A stretch of DNA of 64,000 nucleotides, from assembly GCA_001899635.1 (NCBI GenBank), contig MKVQ01000044.1:235978-299977 (forward strand). Direction: 5' to 3'. Both the position numbers and the translations under genes were made by a program. Origin of the DNA: Myxococcales bacterium 68-20 (lineage in GTDB: Bacteria; Myxococcota_A; Polyangia; Polyangiales; Polyangiaceae). Below the pieces are notes generated by a model, which worked only from the letters and a program-made list of their open reading frames with translations, did not search any database and was not told the DNA's origin. Positions 44,938 through 54,067 of the stretch are shown here, one piece after another (positions within the stretch are counted from its first letter, which is position 1; each line of letters begins with the position of its first letter).

Positions 44938-46257
44938 TCAGACGCCGTGTTTCTTGATCAGCCGGTAGAGGTACGTGCGCTCGAGGCCTGCTTCACGCGA
45001 AGCCGCCCCGCTCGAGCGACTCGTGCGGAGCATCAGACGCCGGAGGTATTCGCGCTCGCCGAGATCGATCCAGCGCTCGCGGAACTCCTTGAAGCCGATC
45101 AAGAACCACGGCTCGAGCGCGACGGGGAGCATGCGTCCGATGTCGGCGGCCTCCGGCTCGGTGCCGAGGAGCGTCGGAAGCGTTGGTGCCTCCATCGTGC
45201 CGTGCTCGCCTTCCGAGCCCTGCCAGCGGCGCGAGTCGTCGGAGTCGACGGCGTCGAGGCGTGCGGTCGCGACGGCGCGCAGGAGGTCGCCGGAGCGGAG
45301 CTGCTCCGCATAGAGCATGAGCTCGCGCACGTTGCCCATCCACGGCAGGCGCGCGAGGTCGGCGACGAGGCTCGGCGTCGCGAGGCTCGCCTGGTCGCCG
45401 AGGAATCGCTCGAGGAGCGGGACGAGATCGCCCGGGCGTTCGCGGAGCGGCGGGACGCGAACGGTCGCGCCCGCGATGCGGAAGTACAGGTTCTCGCGGA
45501 ACGCGCCCTGGTTGACCAGGCGGCGGAGATCGCGCTGCGTCGTGACGATGACCCGGAACGCCTTCGCGTCGAGCGGAGGCGTGAGCTCACGCTGGACCGC
45601 GAGTGGAAGCTCGGCTGGCGCGTCGAGCACGAGCGTCCCGCCCTCGGCGCTCCCGAGCGCCTCTTCGAGCGTCTCCGCGATCTCCGATTGGCTCGGGAGG
45701 CCGGCGCACTCGACGACGACAAAGGGGCGGCCCGCACGTGACGATGCGTCGTGGATCGCTCGGGCGAGCGCCTTCTTCCCGGTGCCGGGCTCGCCCTCGA
45801 TGATGATCGAGCTCTCGCTCTTCGCGAGGCTCGAGAGCGTCGCGAAGACCTCCCGCATCGATGCCGACCATCCGTCGAGCGCGCCGAACGAGACGGGGGC
45901 GTCGGCCGGCGGACCGGGGGCGATCGGCTCGGGGTTGCCGAACGAGACCGTCATGTCCGTCGTCCCGACGCGGATCACCGAGCCCGCGGGGACGCGCGCT
46001 TCCATGATCCTCACGCCGTTGACGTAGGTGCCGTTGCGGCTCCCGAGGTCGCGTACCCAAAGGCCGTCGGTCTGCGGATCGAGCTCGAAGTGGAGGCGAG
46101 AGACGGCCTTGTCCGCGACGACGAGCTCGCAGTGCACCGCCGAGCCGGCGGTGCGCGCCTCGCCGAGCTCGAGCGCATGAGTGCCTGCTGCGTCCGTCCA
46201 CGTGAGCTGCGGACGGCATCGAGGCGCCCTCGGCTCGAGCTCGCGGCCCTCCGTCAC
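44938..46257 (-). CDS. FHA-AAA+ regulator lacking GAFTGA
   Basis: About 439 residues from GTG 46257 (a TTG at 46281 is the alternative). FHA domain first (~25-110): VSRLHFELDPQTDGLWVRDL then GSRNGTYVNG, so it reads phosphothreonine. AAA+ domain: Walker A GEPGTGKKALARAIHD, sensor-like VTTQRDLRRLV, arginine fingers FRENLYFRIAG; but the GAFTGA loop is missing (replaced by CAGLPSQSEIAETLEEAL) and Walker B reads TLVLDAP instead of FLDE. C-terminal Fis-like helix SREAGLERTYLYRLIKKHGV. So it may bind DNA yet not activate sigma-54 in the usual way. Confidence 0.82.
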   Translation of the reverse strand: MTEGRELEPRAPRCRPQLTWTDAAGTHALELGEARTAGSAVHCELVVADKAVSRLHFELDPQTDGLWVRDLGSRNGTYVNGVRIMEARVPAGSVIRVGTTDMTVSFGNPEPIAPGPPADAPVSFGALDGWSASMREVFATLSSLAKSESSIIIEGEPGTGKKALARAIHDASSRAGRPFVVVECAGLPSQSEIAETLEEALGSAEGGTLVLDAPAELPLAVQRELTPPLDAKAFRVIVTTQRDLRRLVNQGAFRENLYFRIAGATVRVPPLRERPGDLVPLLERFLGDQASLATPSLVADLARLPWMGNVRELMLYAEQLRSGDLLRAVATARLDAVDSDDSRRWQGSEGEHGTMEAPTLPTLLGTEPEAADIGRMLPVALEPWFLIGFKEFRERWIDLGEREYLRRLMLRTSRSSGAASREAGLERTYLYRLIKKHGV

Positions 46258-46289
46258 GTCGTCCGTCCCCCCGTCGGCCAAGCCCGAAA

Positions 46290-46306
46290 GTCGACCGCCG
46301 GTCGAC
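46290..46306 (-). terminator. hairpin between vWA gene and FHA regulator gene
   Basis: GTCGACC-GCC-GGTCGAC, seven-pair stem and three-base loop, seven bases past the vWA stop. Confidence 0.5.
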
Positions 46307-46312
46307 GCATGA

Positions 46313-48031
46313 CTAGTTCACCCCGAGATCCTTCGGCGGAACGAGGAACAGCACGCTGCGCTTGTCGAGCTGGACATTGCCCTGCACGCCGATGACGTCG
46401 ACGAAGGCATTGTAGAACTGAGGCTCGTTGGTGGGCGGCACGGTGGTGTTCTTGGCCGGGATCACCTCGAAGCATACCTTCGTTCCGACCACGACGTTCA
46501 GGAAGGTGTCCTTGATGCCGTCGCCGTCGCTGTCCTTCGCGGCAACGGCCGGGCAGCCGGCGGCCGCGTTTCCTTCCTCCATCGCGCGGAGCGCCTGGAT
46601 GAACTTGAGCGCGTCCACGCCGTTCGGGTTCTTCGGATCGTTCGAGGCGATGGCCTTCACGTCGTAGGCAGCTCCGACGCTGATCGCCTGGATCGCCTTG
46701 ACGATGCCGGTGCTGACGCCCTTGCCGTCCGAGTGGAGGAAGTTCAGTCGGCAGCTCCCGCCGGGGCCGGTCGGGTTCCGCGCGTCGCCGCTCGTGCCGG
46801 TGCAGCACTGGCCGACGCCACACGCCCCGTTGAACGCCGCCGGGGGGACGTTGCTGTTGGTCGCGTCCGAGAGCTCGTTCGCCTGAGCCTCGGTACGCGA
46901 AGTGAGGTTGACGAAGAACGCGTTGTTCGTCGTGAACGCGGTCTTGAGCGACGCCATCGTCGGCGTCGCGAAGTTGTACGGATCGTTGTTCTCGCCGTGC
47001 CAGTTCACGTCGGTGATGTTGACGACCACGGGCACCGAGCCGGGGCGGAAGTCGACGGCGCCGAAGTGGCCCGGCGACGGCGTCACGGCGGCGACGCTCC
47101 CTCCCGACCAAGTGAGCGCCTCGCCCGTGAGGATGTGCTGCATCGCAGGGATCTGCGACTCGGGGTCGTCGTTGCCGCCGCCCGCGGAGTACTGGCCGAC
47201 GGCCGCCTGCGCCGCGGAGAGCGTGCTCGTGACCTTCTGGCGGACGAGCACCGGCCAGTCGGCCGGCGTAGCCGGGATGATCGGCGGGAGGCCCGACGAC
47301 TTCTTGCTGCCGTACGGAGCGACCGGGTAGTCGCGGTAGTCGACGATCGCGAGCCCGACGTTGGGGATCGCCGTCTGGAGGTCCTTGAGCAACGTCCCGG
47401 AGAGCGCCTTCTTCAGGTTGTCGATCGAGCCTCCCATCGAGGCCGTGGTGTCCATCGCAAAGGCGACGTCGACCTGCTTGATGTTGGTGCCGAACTCGAG
47501 CACGTCGTTCGTCGGCGACGGGGCCTGCTGGTAGGGGACGATGAAGAAGAAGTCGCGCTGCGCTCCGGTCTTCCGGAGCTTCACCAGCGTGAGGCGCGCA
47601 AGGGCGCTCCCGTCTGCGGTCGTCGCCTTCACGGTCGTGCTCACGCCGAGCTTGTCGCCGGGGAGTGCGTCGGCCGACGTGAACGCCGGGCCCGCGAACG
47701 TGCCGAGCGTCGGATCCTCGAGCTCGAGCTTCGCGGTCGTCGAAGCGTCGCTGCCCTTCGACGTGACCTTGTACGTCACCGTGCCCGGCGTCACGGGGTT
47801 CGTCGCCGAGTCGATGATGAGGGTCACGTTCTTCGGATCGAGCTGGACGTCACCGCTGACGTCCCCGCCGAAGCCGCCGCTCTTGTCGTCGCCGCCGTTG
47901 CTCGAGGTTCCCGGTTTCGAGGGGTCCTGCGCCTGCTCCGGGTCGTCGAACCCGGAGCGCGAGCTCCCGCAGCCAATCGCCACGAGGAGCCCAGTGACGA
48001 TACCCAGCGAACGAAGACGCGAGAGCTGCAT
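46313..48031 (-). CDS. von Willebrand factor A-type lipoprotein
   Basis: 572 residues. Lipobox VAIGC, then Gly/Asp/Ser linker and an Ig-like region (VTLIIDSATNPVTPGTVTYK, TAKLELEDPTLGTFAG), then a vWA domain whose metal site starts DVAFAMDTTASMGGS (DxTxS) with later VGLAIVDYRDYP and VNITDVNWHG. C-terminal part has cysteines GACGVGQCC and a Ca-binding-like DSDGDGIKDTF. Likely a surface adhesion or calcium-dependent protein. Ribosome site GGAGG before ATG 48031. Upstream gene of the FHA-AAA+ regulator on the same strand. Confidence 0.82.
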   Translation of the reverse strand: MQLSRLRSLGIVTGLLVAIGCGSSRSGFDDPEQAQDPSKPGTSSNGGDDKSGGFGGDVSGDVQLDPKNVTLIIDSATNPVTPGTVTYKVTSKGSDASTTAKLELEDPTLGTFAGPAFTSADALPGDKLGVSTTVKATTADGSALARLTLVKLRKTGAQRDFFFIVPYQQAPSPTNDVLEFGTNIKQVDVAFAMDTTASMGGSIDNLKKALSGTLLKDLQTAIPNVGLAIVDYRDYPVAPYGSKKSSGLPPIIPATPADWPVLVRQKVTSTLSAAQAAVGQYSAGGGNDDPESQIPAMQHILTGEALTWSGGSVAAVTPSPGHFGAVDFRPGSVPVVVNITDVNWHGENNDPYNFATPTMASLKTAFTTNNAFFVNLTSRTEAQANELSDATNSNVPPAAFNGACGVGQCCTGTSGDARNPTGPGGSCRLNFLHSDGKGVSTGIVKAIQAISVGAAYDVKAIASNDPKNPNGVDALKFIQALRAMEEGNAAAGCPAVAAKDSDGDGIKDTFLNVVVGTKVCFEVIPAKNTTVPPTNEPQFYNAFVDVIGVQGNVQLDKRSVLFLVPPKDLGVN

Positions 48032-48462
48032 GAGATCCTCCGGAGCGCAGAGGAATCATGGCCGCGCTTAAGCGAGCTGAAGCATTTCAATTGCGTTTCA
48101 ATTGGACGAGCGCCGAAGGCGCACCTCTGCGGGTGGTTGGGGCGCGAGCCCCAAGTTGGACGAGCGCCGAAGGCGCACCTCCGCGGGTGGTGGAGGCGCG
48201 AGCCCCAAGTTGAGCGAGCGTCGAAGGCGCTGCCGGTCGGGGGCGCGCGCCGGTGACGAGCGCGGATGGCGCCTTGCTGGTGGGGAGCGGCGACCGGGGC
48301 GATTTCTGCGTGGCGTTCGGGGCGCGAGCTCGATCCGCGCACATGTGGGCTGCTGGCGCGATCACAGCGAGGCGTGATCGTGGATCTCCCCGAGATCCCG
48401 TCGAGATCGAAACGGATCGAGCCGCTTCCGCCGCGGACCCGTCGTGGTAGAGAGGTGGGGAA
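48032..48462. other. divergent intergenic region with repeat units
   Basis: About 430 bases between vWA and pheS. Contains two full and one partial unit of the dispersed palindromic repeat (48102-48230); the rest holds no visible gene or RNA. The pheS ribosome site is near 48448-48460. No attenuator or T-box structure was found. Confidence 0.5.
48102..48230 (+). repeat. dispersed palindromic repeat, tandem 54-bp units
   Basis: Full units 48102-48155 and 48156-48209 plus a partial third (48210-48230). Each begins TTGGACGAGCGCCGAAGGCG and ends in TTGGGGCGCGAGCCCCAAG or its variant. Two hairpins per unit: GCGCC-GAA-GGCGC and TTGGGGC-GCGA-GCCCCAA. Confidence 0.9.
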
Positions 48463-49539
48463 ATGGCCGCCCAAACCGAGCACACCGATCCCGCCGCCGG
48501 CATCGACCGCGCCCTCACGGCGCTTCGCGAGGGCTTCATGGCAAGGTTCCGCGCCGCGGCCACGGAGCAGGCGCTGCGCGACGAGAACGCGAAGGTGCTC
48601 GGCAAGAAGGGCGAGCTCACCGCGATCCTCAGCCAGCTCGGAAAGGCGCCCCCGGACCAGCGCAAGCGCATCGGTGAGGGCGCGAACGCGCTCAGGCGCG
48701 AGGTCGAGGCCGGCTTCGAGACGTGCCTCCACGACCTCCGCAAGAAGGTGCGTGCTGCCGAGCTCGAGGCGCCGCCGTTCGACCTCACGTTGCCCGCGCG
48801 CTTCCCGCTCGCGGACGGCGGGCACCGTCATCCGATCTCGCAGGTGCGCGAGGACGTCGTGAACGTCTTCCGCCAGCTCGGCTTCGCCGTGTTCGACGGC
48901 CCCGAGGTCGAGCACGAGGAGTACAACTTCGGCCTGCTCGGCTATCCGCCGGATCACCCCGCGACGGACATGCAGGACACCTTCTGGACGGACCGGAAGC
49001 TCCTCCTCCGCTCGCACACGAGCAACGTCCAGATCCGCGCGATGAAGTCGGTGAAGCCGCCGATGGCGTTCATCGCCCCCGGCACCGTCTATCGGCGTGA
49101 CGACGACGCGACGCACTCGCCGATGTTCCACCAGATCGAGGCCTTCCTCGTCGACAGGAACGTCACGCTCGCACACCTGAAGGGCGTGCTCGCCGAGTTC
49201 GCCGAGCGCATCTACGGACCCGGGACGCCGGTGCGCCTCCGTCCGAGCTACTTCCCCTTCGTCGAGCCCGGCGCCGAGGTCGACATCGGCTGTGTATTCT
49301 GCAAGCAGTCGGACGGGACGCGCAAGGGCTGCAGCCTCTGCAAGCACACCGGATGGATCGAGATCCTGGGCTGCGGGATGATCCACCCCGTCGTCTTCGA
49401 GAACTGCGGGATCGATCCGGACGAGTGGTCCGGCTTCGCGCTCGGCATGGGCCTCGAGCGCATCGCGATCCTTCGCTACGGCATTCCCAACATCAAGCTT
49501 CTCTTCGAGAACGACCCGCGCTTCCTCGCGCAGTTCTGA
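48463..49539 (+). CDS. pheS: phenylalanyl-tRNA synthetase alpha subunit
   Basis: 358 residues; catalytic subunit of the enzyme charging tRNA-Phe. N-terminal coiled coil (KKGELTAILSQLG region), class II motif 2 APGTVYRRDDDATHSPMFHQ, motif 3 GFALGMGLERIAILRYGIPN. Unusual: a four-cysteine element (CVFC ... CSLC, ~276-297) inserted before the LGCGMIHP stretch, likely a zinc knuckle. Ribosome site AGAGGTGGGG before the ATG. 22 bases ahead of pheT. Confidence 0.96.
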   Translation: MAAQTEHTDPAAGIDRALTALREGFMARFRAAATEQALRDENAKVLGKKGELTAILSQLGKAPPDQRKRIGEGANALRREVEAGFETCLHDLRKKVRAAELEAPPFDLTLPARFPLADGGHRHPISQVREDVVNVFRQLGFAVFDGPEVEHEEYNFGLLGYPPDHPATDMQDTFWTDRKLLLRSHTSNVQIRAMKSVKPPMAFIAPGTVYRRDDDATHSPMFHQIEAFLVDRNVTLAHLKGVLAEFAERIYGPGTPVRLRPSYFPFVEPGAEVDIGCVFCKQSDGTRKGCSLCKHTGWIEILGCGMIHPVVFENCGIDPDEWSGFALGMGLERIAILRYGIPNIKLLFENDPRFLAQF

Positions 49540-49561
49540 CCGACAAGGACTCCATCATCCC

Positions 49562-52018
49562 ATGAAGGCCTCCTATCGCTGGCTTCGCGAGCTCCTTCCT
49601 GCGCTCACCGCGTCCCCGAAGGACGTCAACGAGCGTTTCACCCATGCCGGTCTCGAGGTCGAGGGCGTGACCGAGTACGGCGCGGGCACCGAGTCGTGCC
49701 TCGTCGTTCGTGTCACCGGCGTCCGCCCGCACCCGACCAAGAGCGGCCTCCGCCTCGTCACCGTCGATCGTGGCGCGGGGCAATCGCAGGAGGTCGTGTG
49801 CGGCGCCCCGAACGTCCCCGACCCCGGCGGTCTCGTCGTCCTCGCGCCGCTCGGCGCGTATCTGCCGGCGAAGGACCTCACCATCGCCCCGCGTGCGATC
49901 GCGGGCGTGACGAGCGAGGGCATGCTGTGCAGCGAGTCCGAGCTCGGCCTCTCCGAGGAGGGCGGCGGGATCATCGTCCTTCCAATCGGCACCGCCGAGC
50001 CGGGGACGCCGTTCGCCGACGCGGTCCCGAACGCGCGCGACACGGTCTTCGAGATCGGCCTCACGCCGAACCGACCCGACGGCCTCGGTCACATCGGCCT
50101 CGCGCGTGAGCTCGCCGCGCTGCTCGGCATCGCGTTCGAGTGGCCGAGCACGGGCGAGATCGCGAAGACGGCCGACGTCGACGCGAAGGACCTCGCGCTC
50201 GTCACCGTCGAGGACGCCGAGCGCTGCTCGCACTACGGCGGCGCGGGCGCGATCGACGTCACGATCGGACCGTCGCCGCTCTGGCTCAGGTACCGCGTCC
50301 AGGCGCTCGGTGTGCGGTCGATCTCGAACGTCGTCGACATCACGAACCTCGTGATGCTCGAGTACGGGCACCCGATGCACGCGTTCGATCTCGATCGCGT
50401 GCGCCCCGACGCGAGCGGCAAGAAGCACATCACCGTCCGCCACGCGAAGGACGGCGAGACGCTCGAGACGCTCGACGGTGTGGAGCGCAAGCTCGTCGCC
50501 GACGATCTGCTCATCTGCGACGGCCAGGGGCCGGTCGCCCTCGCGGGCGTCATGGGCGGCGCGTCGAGCGAGATCCAGGCCGATACGAAGCGCGTCTTCT
50601 ACGAGGCTGCGACCTTCGACGCGCGCGGCGTGCGTCGGACCGCTCGCCGGCACGGCATGCACACCGAGTCGAGCCACCGCTTCGAACGCGGCATCGATCC
50701 CGGTGACGTCGCGCGCGTCCTCGACCGCGCGGTGGCGCTCACGACCACGCTCGCCGGCGCCTCGGCCGCGCGCGGGCGGATCCACGTGCAGGGTGACCAC
50801 CAAGGGGTCGAGCCCCGTCCGATCGCGAAGCGCGCCGTCCGGTTCCGTCCGCAGCGTGTCCGCGAGCTCACCGGCGTCGACGTCCCCGTCGCGGAGTCGG
50901 TCGGGATCCTCGAGCGCCTCGGCTGCGAGGTGAGCAAGCCGGCGGCAGACGGCGCGTACGAGGTCCTCGTGCCGACGCATCGCCCCGACATCGGCCGCGA
51001 GGCCGACCTCGTCGAGGAGGTCATTCGCGTCCACGGCATGGATGCGGTGCCGACCGAGCTTCCTCCGATCCGTGCATCGCGCGACGTCGGTGGGCGTGAG
51101 GAGCTCGCGCGCCGCGCGAAGGAGATCTGCGCGTCGCTCGGGCTCGCGGAGGCGATCACCTTCAGCTTCACCTCGCCGCGCGTCCTCGAGGCGCTCGCGG
51201 CGCCGGCGCCTGCAGTGAAGCTCGACAATCCGATGGCGGAGCACCAGAGCGTCCTCCGCACGACGCTGCTCGTCGGTCTGCTCGACGCGATCGGGAACGC
51301 ACGGCGCCGCGGTGAGCGCGACGTGCGCGAGTTCACCGTGGGGCCCGTGTTCCTCGCCCCGAACGGGGAGGGCGCGCTCCCCGACGAGCGGCTTCGCGTG
51401 GCGTTCGCGATCGCGGGTGATCGGCCGGCGTGGCTCGAGAAGGCGACGCCGTTCGACGTCTGGGACGCCAAGGGCTACGCGCTCGAGATCGCGCGCCGTG
51501 TCTCCGGGCAACCGGTCGAGATCGAGCCTGCGCCCGGCGCGAAGGCTCCGGCGCATCTCCATCCGCGCGGCGCTGCGTTCGTGAACGTGGGTGGCCAGCG
51601 CGTCGGCTCGTTCGGTCCGCTCCATCCCGACGCCGTGGACGCGCTCGAGCTCGACGGTGAAGTGCTCGTCTTCGAGATGGAGCTCGATCCGTTCGCGGCC
51701 GGCGCAGCGCTGCCGAAGTTCACGGCGATCCCGCGGTTCCCGGCGAGCGCTCGTGACGTTGCGCTCGTCGTGAAGGACGGCATCCCGGCCGGTGAGGTCG
51801 AGGCTGCGGTTCGTGCGGCGGCGGGACCGCTCGCCGAGGCGGTGCGTCTCTTCGATCGCTTCGTCGGCGGTCAGGTGCCGGCCGGACACGCAAGCCTTGC
51901 GTTCCGCGTCGTCTATCGCTCGCCCGATCGCACGCTCACCGATGCCGAAGTCGATGCAGCGCATGCGAACGTCGTTGCGACCGCCTCGTCGAAGTTCGGA
52001 GCGACGCTCCGCGCGTGA
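49562..52018 (+). CDS. pheT: phenylalanyl-tRNA synthetase beta subunit
   Basis: 818 residues. N-terminal tRNA-binding (EMAP-like) domain RVTGVRPHPTKSGLRLVTVD, B3/B4 editing domain (RTARRHGMHTESSHRFERGI), B5 domain (RPIAKRAVRFRPQRVRELTG), core (RPDIGREADLVEEVIRVHGM), and C-terminal FDX-ACB domain (PRFPASARDVALVVKDGIPA). Complete length. Followed by the strong hairpin 52021-52057. Confidence 0.96.
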   Translation: MKASYRWLRELLPALTASPKDVNERFTHAGLEVEGVTEYGAGTESCLVVRVTGVRPHPTKSGLRLVTVDRGAGQSQEVVCGAPNVPDPGGLVVLAPLGAYLPAKDLTIAPRAIAGVTSEGMLCSESELGLSEEGGGIIVLPIGTAEPGTPFADAVPNARDTVFEIGLTPNRPDGLGHIGLARELAALLGIAFEWPSTGEIAKTADVDAKDLALVTVEDAERCSHYGGAGAIDVTIGPSPLWLRYRVQALGVRSISNVVDITNLVMLEYGHPMHAFDLDRVRPDASGKKHITVRHAKDGETLETLDGVERKLVADDLLICDGQGPVALAGVMGGASSEIQADTKRVFYEAATFDARGVRRTARRHGMHTESSHRFERGIDPGDVARVLDRAVALTTTLAGASAARGRIHVQGDHQGVEPRPIAKRAVRFRPQRVRELTGVDVPVAESVGILERLGCEVSKPAADGAYEVLVPTHRPDIGREADLVEEVIRVHGMDAVPTELPPIRASRDVGGREELARRAKEICASLGLAEAITFSFTSPRVLEALAAPAPAVKLDNPMAEHQSVLRTTLLVGLLDAIGNARRRGERDVREFTVGPVFLAPNGEGALPDERLRVAFAIAGDRPAWLEKATPFDVWDAKGYALEIARRVSGQPVEIEPAPGAKAPAHLHPRGAAFVNVGGQRVGSFGPLHPDAVDALELDGEVLVFEMELDPFAAGAALPKFTAIPRFPASARDVALVVKDGIPAGEVEAAVRAAAGPLAEAVRLFDRFVGGQVPAGHASLAFRVVYRSPDRTLTDAEVDAAHANVVATASSKFGATLRA

Positions 52019-52020
52019 GG

Positions 52021-52057
52021 ATCGCGCCCGAGAGAGCACGTGCTCCTCGGGCGCGAT
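52021..52057 (+). terminator. strong hairpin after pheT
   Basis: Starts two bases after the pheT stop. Outer stem ATCGCGCCCGAG/CTCGGGCGCGAT (12 perfect pairs), a bulged A, then inner GAGCAC/GTGCTC (6 pairs) with no loop bases to spare, so the loop must open. A short GATGT-AGCATC follows. Ends the pheST operon. Confidence 0.8.
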
Positions 52058-52068
52058 GATGTAGCATC

Positions 52069-53361
52069 GTGGGCGTGACAGGCGCGGCCCCGGCAGCGAA
52101 ACAGCATGAGCTCGTCGGAGCGATCCTGTCGCGCAAGTATCCGCTCAAGCGCGCGATCGGCGCCGGCGGAATGGGCACCGTCTTCGAGTCGATGAACCCC
52201 GACGACGGTCGCGCCGTCGCGGTGAAGCTCCTCAGCAACGACTACCGCGACGACGCCGACGTGACGGCTCGCTTCCTCGAGGAGGGGCGCACCTGTCAGC
52301 GATTGATCCATCCGAACATCGTCCGCGTCTTCGACGTGGCGGAGGCGGAGGACGGAACGCCCTACATCGTGATGGAGCTGCTCGAGGGCGTTCCTCTGAG
52401 CGCGTACACGCGCTCGGGCGTCCGGGTCCCGATCCATCAGGCGGCGACGATCCTCCAGGGCATCCTCGCAGGCCTCGGCGCCGCCCATGCGCAGGGGATC
52501 GTTCATCGCGATCTCAAGCCCGAGAACGTCGTCCTCTCGCGCGAGCAGACCGGGACCTTCACCGCGAAGATCCTCGACTTCGGGATCGCGAAGGTGATGG
52601 ACGCTGCCGGTGGAATGGGATCGAAGACGCGCACCGGAGTGCTCCTCGGCACGCCGGCGTACATGAGCCCGGAGCAGATCAAGAACGCGAAGGACGTCGA
52701 CACCCGCTCCGATCTTTGGAGCGCCGGCGTGCTCCTCTACGAGATGCTCTCGGGGCGCGTCGCCTTTCCGGCGCCCACGGAGTACGCGCGCCTCGCGGCG
52801 GTCCTCAACACGACGCCGGTGCCGCTCGAGAACATCGATCCGCAGCTCGGCCGGCTCTCCGCCTTCGTTCGGCTCGCGATGCAGAAGGATCGCACGCAGC
52901 GCTACCAGAGCGCGCTCGAGATGGCGCGCGCGCTCGCGGGCGCGATGGGCGAGACCGCCGCCGCGGCCGGCCCGACGCCCATCAGCCAGCTCCCCAACAT
53001 CCCGAGCGTGTGGATGCCCGTGCAGACGTCGCAGCCGGTGGCGAGCCCGCCGACAGCGGGCGCTGCGCCGTCGACGCTCGTCGCTCCGTCTCCGCCAACT
53101 GCACCCGTCCCCGATCACTCGAAGGGACCGGGCGGGACGCTCGCGAGCCGCGCGGGGCGCCCCGTGACCGATCCCCCGGCCCACGTCGCGATGGCCGCGA
53201 TGGCCTCTCAGGGGACGTTGCCGTCCGAGAACCTGCCCATGTTCAGCGCGCACGGCGCTCCGAGCCGTCGTGGCGTCGCGCCGTGGGCCGTCGTGCTCCT
53301 CGTCGTGGGGGCGCTCTTCGCCGGGTTCCTCCTCGGGCTCGCGACGGCGCGGCTCGTCTAG
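52069..53361 (+). CDS. Ser/Thr protein kinase with C-terminal membrane helix
   Basis: 430 residues. Kinase domain ~18-285: IGAGGMGTVFESMNP, VAVKLL, GIVHRDLKPENVVLSREQ (HRD ~145), KILDFGIAKVM, GTPAYMSPEQI. All catalytic residues of Hanks kinases are present. A Pro/Ala-rich linker follows and one membrane helix near the C-terminus (~403-425, WAVVLLVVGALFAGFLLGLA) with only a few residues outside, so the kinase is held at the inner face and has no extracellular sensor. GTG starts at 52069 or 52075. Confidence 0.9.
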   Translation: MGVTGAAPAAKQHELVGAILSRKYPLKRAIGAGGMGTVFESMNPDDGRAVAVKLLSNDYRDDADVTARFLEEGRTCQRLIHPNIVRVFDVAEAEDGTPYIVMELLEGVPLSAYTRSGVRVPIHQAATILQGILAGLGAAHAQGIVHRDLKPENVVLSREQTGTFTAKILDFGIAKVMDAAGGMGSKTRTGVLLGTPAYMSPEQIKNAKDVDTRSDLWSAGVLLYEMLSGRVAFPAPTEYARLAAVLNTTPVPLENIDPQLGRLSAFVRLAMQKDRTQRYQSALEMARALAGAMGETAAAAGPTPISQLPNIPSVWMPVQTSQPVASPPTAGAAPSTLVAPSPPTAPVPDHSKGPGGTLASRAGRPVTDPPAHVAMAAMASQGTLPSENLPMFSAHGAPSRRGVAPWAVVLLVVGALFAGFLLGLATARLV

Positions 53362-53428
53362 TCGGGTAAGGGGTGCCGCGTTCGCGCTTTCACAGCGGCA
53401 CGGAGTTCCGGTAGCCTCGACCTCCGCC

Positions 53429-53974
53429 ATGACGACCACCGACACGGCCGCCCTCGCTCGCTTCCTCGACGTCTTCCCGGACTGGCTCCGCACGCTTGGC
53501 GAAGACGCCGGCGCACTCGGGAATGTCGTGTCCACCCAGTCGAATGACGACGTGGCCCGCTACGTCGCGTCTGGTCTGAACTACATCTTCAAGTCGCTCG
53601 ACCTCATCCCCGACGGCATCGACGATCTCGGGTTCTGCGACGACGCCTTCGTCCTTCGCGTCGCCGCGTCGCTTGCCTGCGAGGCCGACGGCGCGTCTCG
53701 CGAGGGCGTGCTCGGCCGTCTCGCCGACGAGGCAAAGCAGGTGGAGGAGTTCCTCGAGGGCGACTACCCCCGGCTCGTCACCTACGTGCAGGGGCTTCGC
53801 AAGGGCGCTGCCCGCGGTCGCACCGTCGAGGACATCATGACCGACGCGTCGGTGCGCTCTGCGTTCGTCCAGGAGGTCACCGCCTGGGCAGGGGAGTATC
53901 AGGTGCCGCCGTTCACGCGCGACGTGAAGACGCTCATCAAGCTGAAGGCGTTCATCAGCGCGAAGCTCGCCTAG
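53429..53974 (+). CDS. YkvA/DUF1232-domain protein
   Basis: 181 residues. Central stretch ASGLNYIFKSLDLIPDGIDD followed by LGFCDDAFVLRVAA is the YkvA (DUF1232) hallmark (here S-L-D-L-I-P-D). The flanks extend the domain by ~50 residues on each side, predicted helical and acidic. Members are of unknown function, often membrane-associated. ATG 53429 chosen; the frame begins at 53270 inside the kinase gene. Confidence 0.8.
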   Translation: MTTTDTAALARFLDVFPDWLRTLGEDAGALGNVVSTQSNDDVARYVASGLNYIFKSLDLIPDGIDDLGFCDDAFVLRVAASLACEADGASREGVLGRLADEAKQVEEFLEGDYPRLVTYVQGLRKGAARGRTVEDIMTDASVRSAFVQEVTAWAGEYQVPPFTRDVKTLIKLKAFISAKLA

Positions 53975-53983
53975 AGCAGCGCT

Positions 53984-54029
53984 ACGGCATGCCGCGGGCC
54001 GAGCCTCCATCGGGCTCGGCCCATGCCGT
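53984..54029. terminator. hairpin between convergent genes
   Basis: Inner stem GGGCCGAGCC/GGCTCGGCCC (53996-54005 with 54013-54022, ten pairs) and outer stem ACGGCAT/ATGCCGT (53984-53990 with 54023-54029). Lies between the YkvA gene and the coiled-coil kinase, both ending here, so it can serve both strands. Confidence 0.75.
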
Positions 54030-54067
54030 TCGAGACGTTCGGATGACGGCGGTCGCCGGCGTTCCGA

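Noticed and set aside
48102..48230. CRISPR array or tRNA-like structure before pheS
   Set aside because: Units are contiguous without spacers; hairpins do not form a cloverleaf; other copies lie at unrelated genes, so it is not a pheST control element.
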